Assembly (NCBI GenBank): GCA_015661645.1 | Contig: DQVR01000009.1 | Span: forward strand, 1 to 7,675 | Source of the DNA: Pyrodictium delaneyi | GTDB taxonomy: Archaea; Thermoproteota; Thermoprotei_A; Sulfolobales; Pyrodictiaceae | Direction of reading: 5' to 3' | Length of the DNA: 7,675 nt | Part shown: one piece after another, positions 5,037-7,675 of the stretch | Position numbering within the stretch: the stretch's first letter is position 1 | Layout of the letters: each line of letters opens with the position of its first letter | Program-made: the position numbers and the translations under genes | The notes under the pieces: generated by a model | What the model saw: the letters and a program-made list of their open reading frames with translations, nothing else | What the model was told of the DNA's origin: nothing | Database searches by the model: none

Positions 5037-7675
5037 ATTGCTTCGAACATAGCGTCGAGGAAGAAACCCATAAACGAGTTCGCCGCCAAGCTATACAAGA
5101 TAGCGCGTAAATGGCAGGAAAAGTGGATGAAGGCAGGCATTTTCGAAGCAGAGCCCGACGAGAACAAGTCGAAATTCTTTATAACAGCGGCGTTCCCGTA
5201 CCCTAACAGTCCATTACACTTAGGCCACAGCAGAACATACACTATAACCGATGTCTACGCACGGTACATGAGAATGCGCGGCTACAATGTATTATTCCCT
5301 ATGGGGTTCCACTACACAGGAACGCCGATACTCACAATGGCAGAGTCAATAGCTAAGGGTGACCACGAGCTAATAGATCTAATGATAAACGTCTACGATG
5401 TGCCGCCAGAGGATATAGAAAAGCTAAAGGAGCCACTATCCCTGGCAAGGTATTTCCATAATGACGCTAAAAACGCTATGATAGAGTCTGGCTACAGTAT
5501 CGATTGGCGGAGAGAGTTCACAACAATAGACGAGGAGTTCAAAAGATTCATAATATGGCAGTTCACAAAGCTGAAGGAGAAAGGCCTAGTAAAGAAAGGC
5601 ACACACCCTGTCGGCTGGTGTCCTAACCACAACATGCCTGTAGGCATGCATGATACTAAGGGTGATGTGGAGCCGGAGATAGGTGAATTCACGCTAATAC
5701 TGTTTGAGCTGGAGAGAGGCCTCTACCTTCCAGCAGCTACTCTAAGGCCGGAGACGGTATTCGGTGTCACAAATATATGGATAAACCCTAGCGCGGAGTA
5801 CGTTGTAGTAAAAGTTGATGGTAGACGCTATGTCGTCAGCAAGAGGGCCGCGTTCAAGCTAAAGTTCCAGCGCGACGGCATAGTAGAAGAGCGGTCAATT
5901 AAAGGAGAGGAGCTAATCGGTAAGCGTGTAAGGAACCCGGCAACAGGAAAGCTAGTACCTGTACTCCCGGCGGAGTTTGTAGACCCGGAAACTGCAAGCG
6001 GAGTGGTAATGAGTGTGCCTGCTCATGCGCCGTATGATTATGTGGCTCTAGAAGAGCTAAAACGAGAGATGCTAGATCTACTTCGCAAGCTAGGTATAGA
6101 CCCCGAAGAGCTAGCGCCAATACCGCTCATAAGAGTCAAGGGCTATGGAGAGATCCCGGCAAAAGACATAGTGGAGAGAATGGGGATAAAGAGTCAGAAG
6201 GAGAAGGGTCTGCTAGATGAAGCTACGAAGAAACTCTACAGCGATGAGTACCATAATGGAATCGTTAGAGAAGACATAATAGAGCATGTGTATAAGGACA
6301 TGCCGGAGCCCTATCGTAGCTTTGCAGTAGCACCTGTCAAGGCATGGATAGTTGGTAGGAGCGTGTCTGAAGCTAGAGAAGCCACTGCTAAGTGGCTGTC
6401 TGCACTAGGCTATGGGGACCGGATGTACGAGATAATCAATAGGCCTGTATACTGTAGGTGTGGAGCAGAGATAGTTGTCAAGGTGTTGAAGGACCAATGG
6501 TTCATAGACTACGGGAACCCGGAGTGGAAGAAGCTTGTATACGAGCTACTAGACAGCATGAGGATAGTACCTAATGAGATCAGAGAAGAGTTCTTGAAGA
6601 CTGTGGACTGGCTGCGTGAGAGAGCTGCAGCACGTACGAGGGGGCTAGGTACAGAGCTGCCTTGGGCCAGGGGATGGATAATAGAGAGCCTAAGCGACTC
6701 TACAATATATATGGCTTTCTATACCATAGTCCACAAGATAAGGAAGTACGGTTTGAAGCCCGAGCAGCTCACAAGAGAGTTCTGGGACTATGTTCTGCTA
6801 GGAAAAGGCAAGGCTAGGGATATTGCCGAGAAAACCGGGATAAAGGAGGAGATAATAGAGGAGCTGCGCCGCGACTTTGACTATTGGTATCCTCTAGACT
6901 CGCGGCATAGCGGCCGGGATCTAGTGCCGAACCATCTAACCTTCTTCATGTTTAACCACGTCGCGATATTCCCTAGAGAGAAATGGCCTAGGCAGATAGT
7001 TGTAAACGGCTTTGTGCTGCTTGAAGGAAAGAAGATGAGTAAGAGCCTGCGAAACATAATACCGCTTCGCAGGGCGCTGAGAGTGTATGGTGTAGACACT
7101 GTCAGAGCGACACTATTAGCAGCAGCCGAGATCCTTCAAGATGCAAACTTTTCCGAGGAACTAGCAAAGAGTGTAATGGATCGTCTGCGTAGGTTCGAGA
7201 ACTATGCTAAATTGTCTGTAGAAGCGGAGAGTAGGGAGAGCATAGCCGATAGGTGGCTGCTAAGTGTGCTGCAGCAGCGTATTGATGCTATGACGAAGGC
7301 TCTTGACGAGCTGCGGACGAGAGCAGCAACCATAACTGTGCTATATGAGATGAGTAATGATGTGGCAAAGTACTTAGAGCTTCGTAATGGAAAGCCCGGT
7401 CCAGCGTTAAGAAAATACGTAGAAAACTGGGCTAAGATGCTTGCGCCCATAGCGCCACATATAGCTGAAGAAGTATGGCACGAGGTACTAGGTAAAGATA
7501 GCTTCATATCAGTAGAGACTTGGCCGACTATAGACTCCAAGAAGCGGGATGCACAGGTAGAGCTATTTGTAAGCTATGTAGATAGGCTAGTTGATGACGT
7601 GAAATCAATACTACGTGTATACAAGGGCGAGGCGAAGAGCCTAGTAGTGGCTGTTGCCAAGCCAGATAGCTGGCA
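5037..7675 (+). CDS. leuS: Leucyl-tRNA synthetase, archaeal type (3' end outside window)
   Basis: A class I synthetase that charges tRNA-Leu with leucine in the cytoplasm. Numbering from the ATT at 5037, 879 codons are visible of about 950 usual for the family, so only the C-terminal tRNA-binding end is missing. HIGH is present as HLGH (61-64) after FPYPNSP, and KMSKS is at 666-670, followed by LRN in place of the common KGN. The inserted CP1 editing domain has TLRPET (235-240) and GVVMSVPAHAPYD (322-334), whose final Asp is the conserved editing residue, so proofreading looks intact. WCPNH and CRC (473-475) resemble zinc-site remnants. SLSDSTIYMAFYT and WYPLDSRHSG match archaeal LeuRS closely. 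The frame has no ATG, GTG or TTG between the TGA at 5028 and ATG 5127, which would remove a conserved N-terminal helix; a strong Shine-Dalgarno favours ATT. Confidence 0.95.
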   Translation, partial: MASNIASRKKPINEFAAKLYKIARKWQEKWMKAGIFEAEPDENKSKFFITAAFPYPNSPLHLGHSRTYTITDVYARYMRMRGYNVLFPMGFHYTGTPILTMAESIAKGDHELIDLMINVYDVPPEDIEKLKEPLSLARYFHNDAKNAMIESGYSIDWRREFTTIDEEFKRFIIWQFTKLKEKGLVKKGTHPVGWCPNHNMPVGMHDTKGDVEPEIGEFTLILFELERGLYLPAATLRPETVFGVTNIWINPSAEYVVVKVDGRRYVVSKRAAFKLKFQRDGIVEERSIKGEELIGKRVRNPATGKLVPVLPAEFVDPETASGVVMSVPAHAPYDYVALEELKREMLDLLRKLGIDPEELAPIPLIRVKGYGEIPAKDIVERMGIKSQKEKGLLDEATKKLYSDEYHNGIVREDIIEHVYKDMPEPYRSFAVAPVKAWIVGRSVSEAREATAKWLSALGYGDRMYEIINRPVYCRCGAEIVVKVLKDQWFIDYGNPEWKKLVYELLDSMRIVPNEIREEFLKTVDWLRERAAARTRGLGTELPWARGWIIESLSDSTIYMAFYTIVHKIRKYGLKPEQLTREFWDYVLLGKGKARDIAEKTGIKEEIIEELRRDFDYWYPLDSRHSGRDLVPNHLTFFMFNHVAIFPREKWPRQIVVNGFVLLEGKKMSKSLRNIIPLRRALRVYGVDTVRATLLAAAEILQDANFSEELAKSVMDRLRRFENYAKLSVEAESRESIADRWLLSVLQQRIDAMTKALDELRTRAATITVLYEMSNDVAKYLELRNGKPGPALRKYVENWAKMLAPIAPHIAEEVWHEVLGKDSFISVETWPTIDSKKRDAQVELFVSYVDRLVDDVKSILRVYKGEAKSLVVAVAKPDSW

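Noticed and set aside
5038..5052. TTG start for leuS followed by a frameshift.
   Set aside because: The TTG frame ends in TAG after four codons and there is no slippery heptamer; ATT initiation in the correct frame is simpler.

Overview
The window looks like a piece of a hyperthermophilic crenarchaeal chromosome. The protein set is archaeal: an NMD3 homologue, an archaeal-type leucyl-tRNA synthetase, a stand-alone 6-phospho-3-hexuloisomerase, and a C2H2 finger and other Cys-rich small proteins. Codon use favours AGG/AGA for Arg and ATA for Ile. Upstream regions carry short A/T boxes instead of bacterial -35/-10 pairs, and several genes are preceded by GGAGG/GGTG sequences matching the archaeal 16S 3' end. 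A Desulfurococcales/Pyrodictiaceae-like host is my guess; the sequence alone does not fix the genus.

Layout. Positions 1-69 hold the last 22 codons of a plus-strand gene. It converges on a minus-strand pair (155-971): an unrecognised 164-aa protein followed, 4 bases later, by a 105-aa protein with one C2H2 zinc finger. A 269-bp divergent spacer (972-1240) separates this pair from a plus-strand cluster: nmd3 (1241-1972), a 104-aa basic protein overlapping it by ATGA, a 156-aa protein with a basic N-terminus and a poly-Glu tail, and a 120-aa protein with two tandem Cys-rich cross-brace modules. That cluster ends head-to-head with, and overlaps by 12 bp, a minus-strand radical SAM (SplB-like) gene (3154-4119). 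Upstream of the latter, also on the minus strand, lies hxlB (4213-4827). A 209-bp divergent promoter region leads to leuS (from 5037, plus strand), which runs off the right edge.

Functionally, nmd3 and leuS belong to translation (large-subunit maturation; leucine charging), and hxlB feeds pentose phosphate supply through the ribulose monophosphate route. The small proteins between them are not recognised, but their tight packing behind nmd3 suggests roles near ribosome biogenesis or RNA (inference).

The most unusual points are these. leuS has no ATG, GTG or TTG start that could give a complete N-terminus; a strong Shine-Dalgarno sequence points to an ATT start. Two separate 15-bp palindromes, each of 7-1-7 form, sit in the hxlB/leuS promoter region. 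The 120-aa protein is an internally duplicated zinc module. I see no CRISPR array, insertion sequence, rRNA or tRNA gene.
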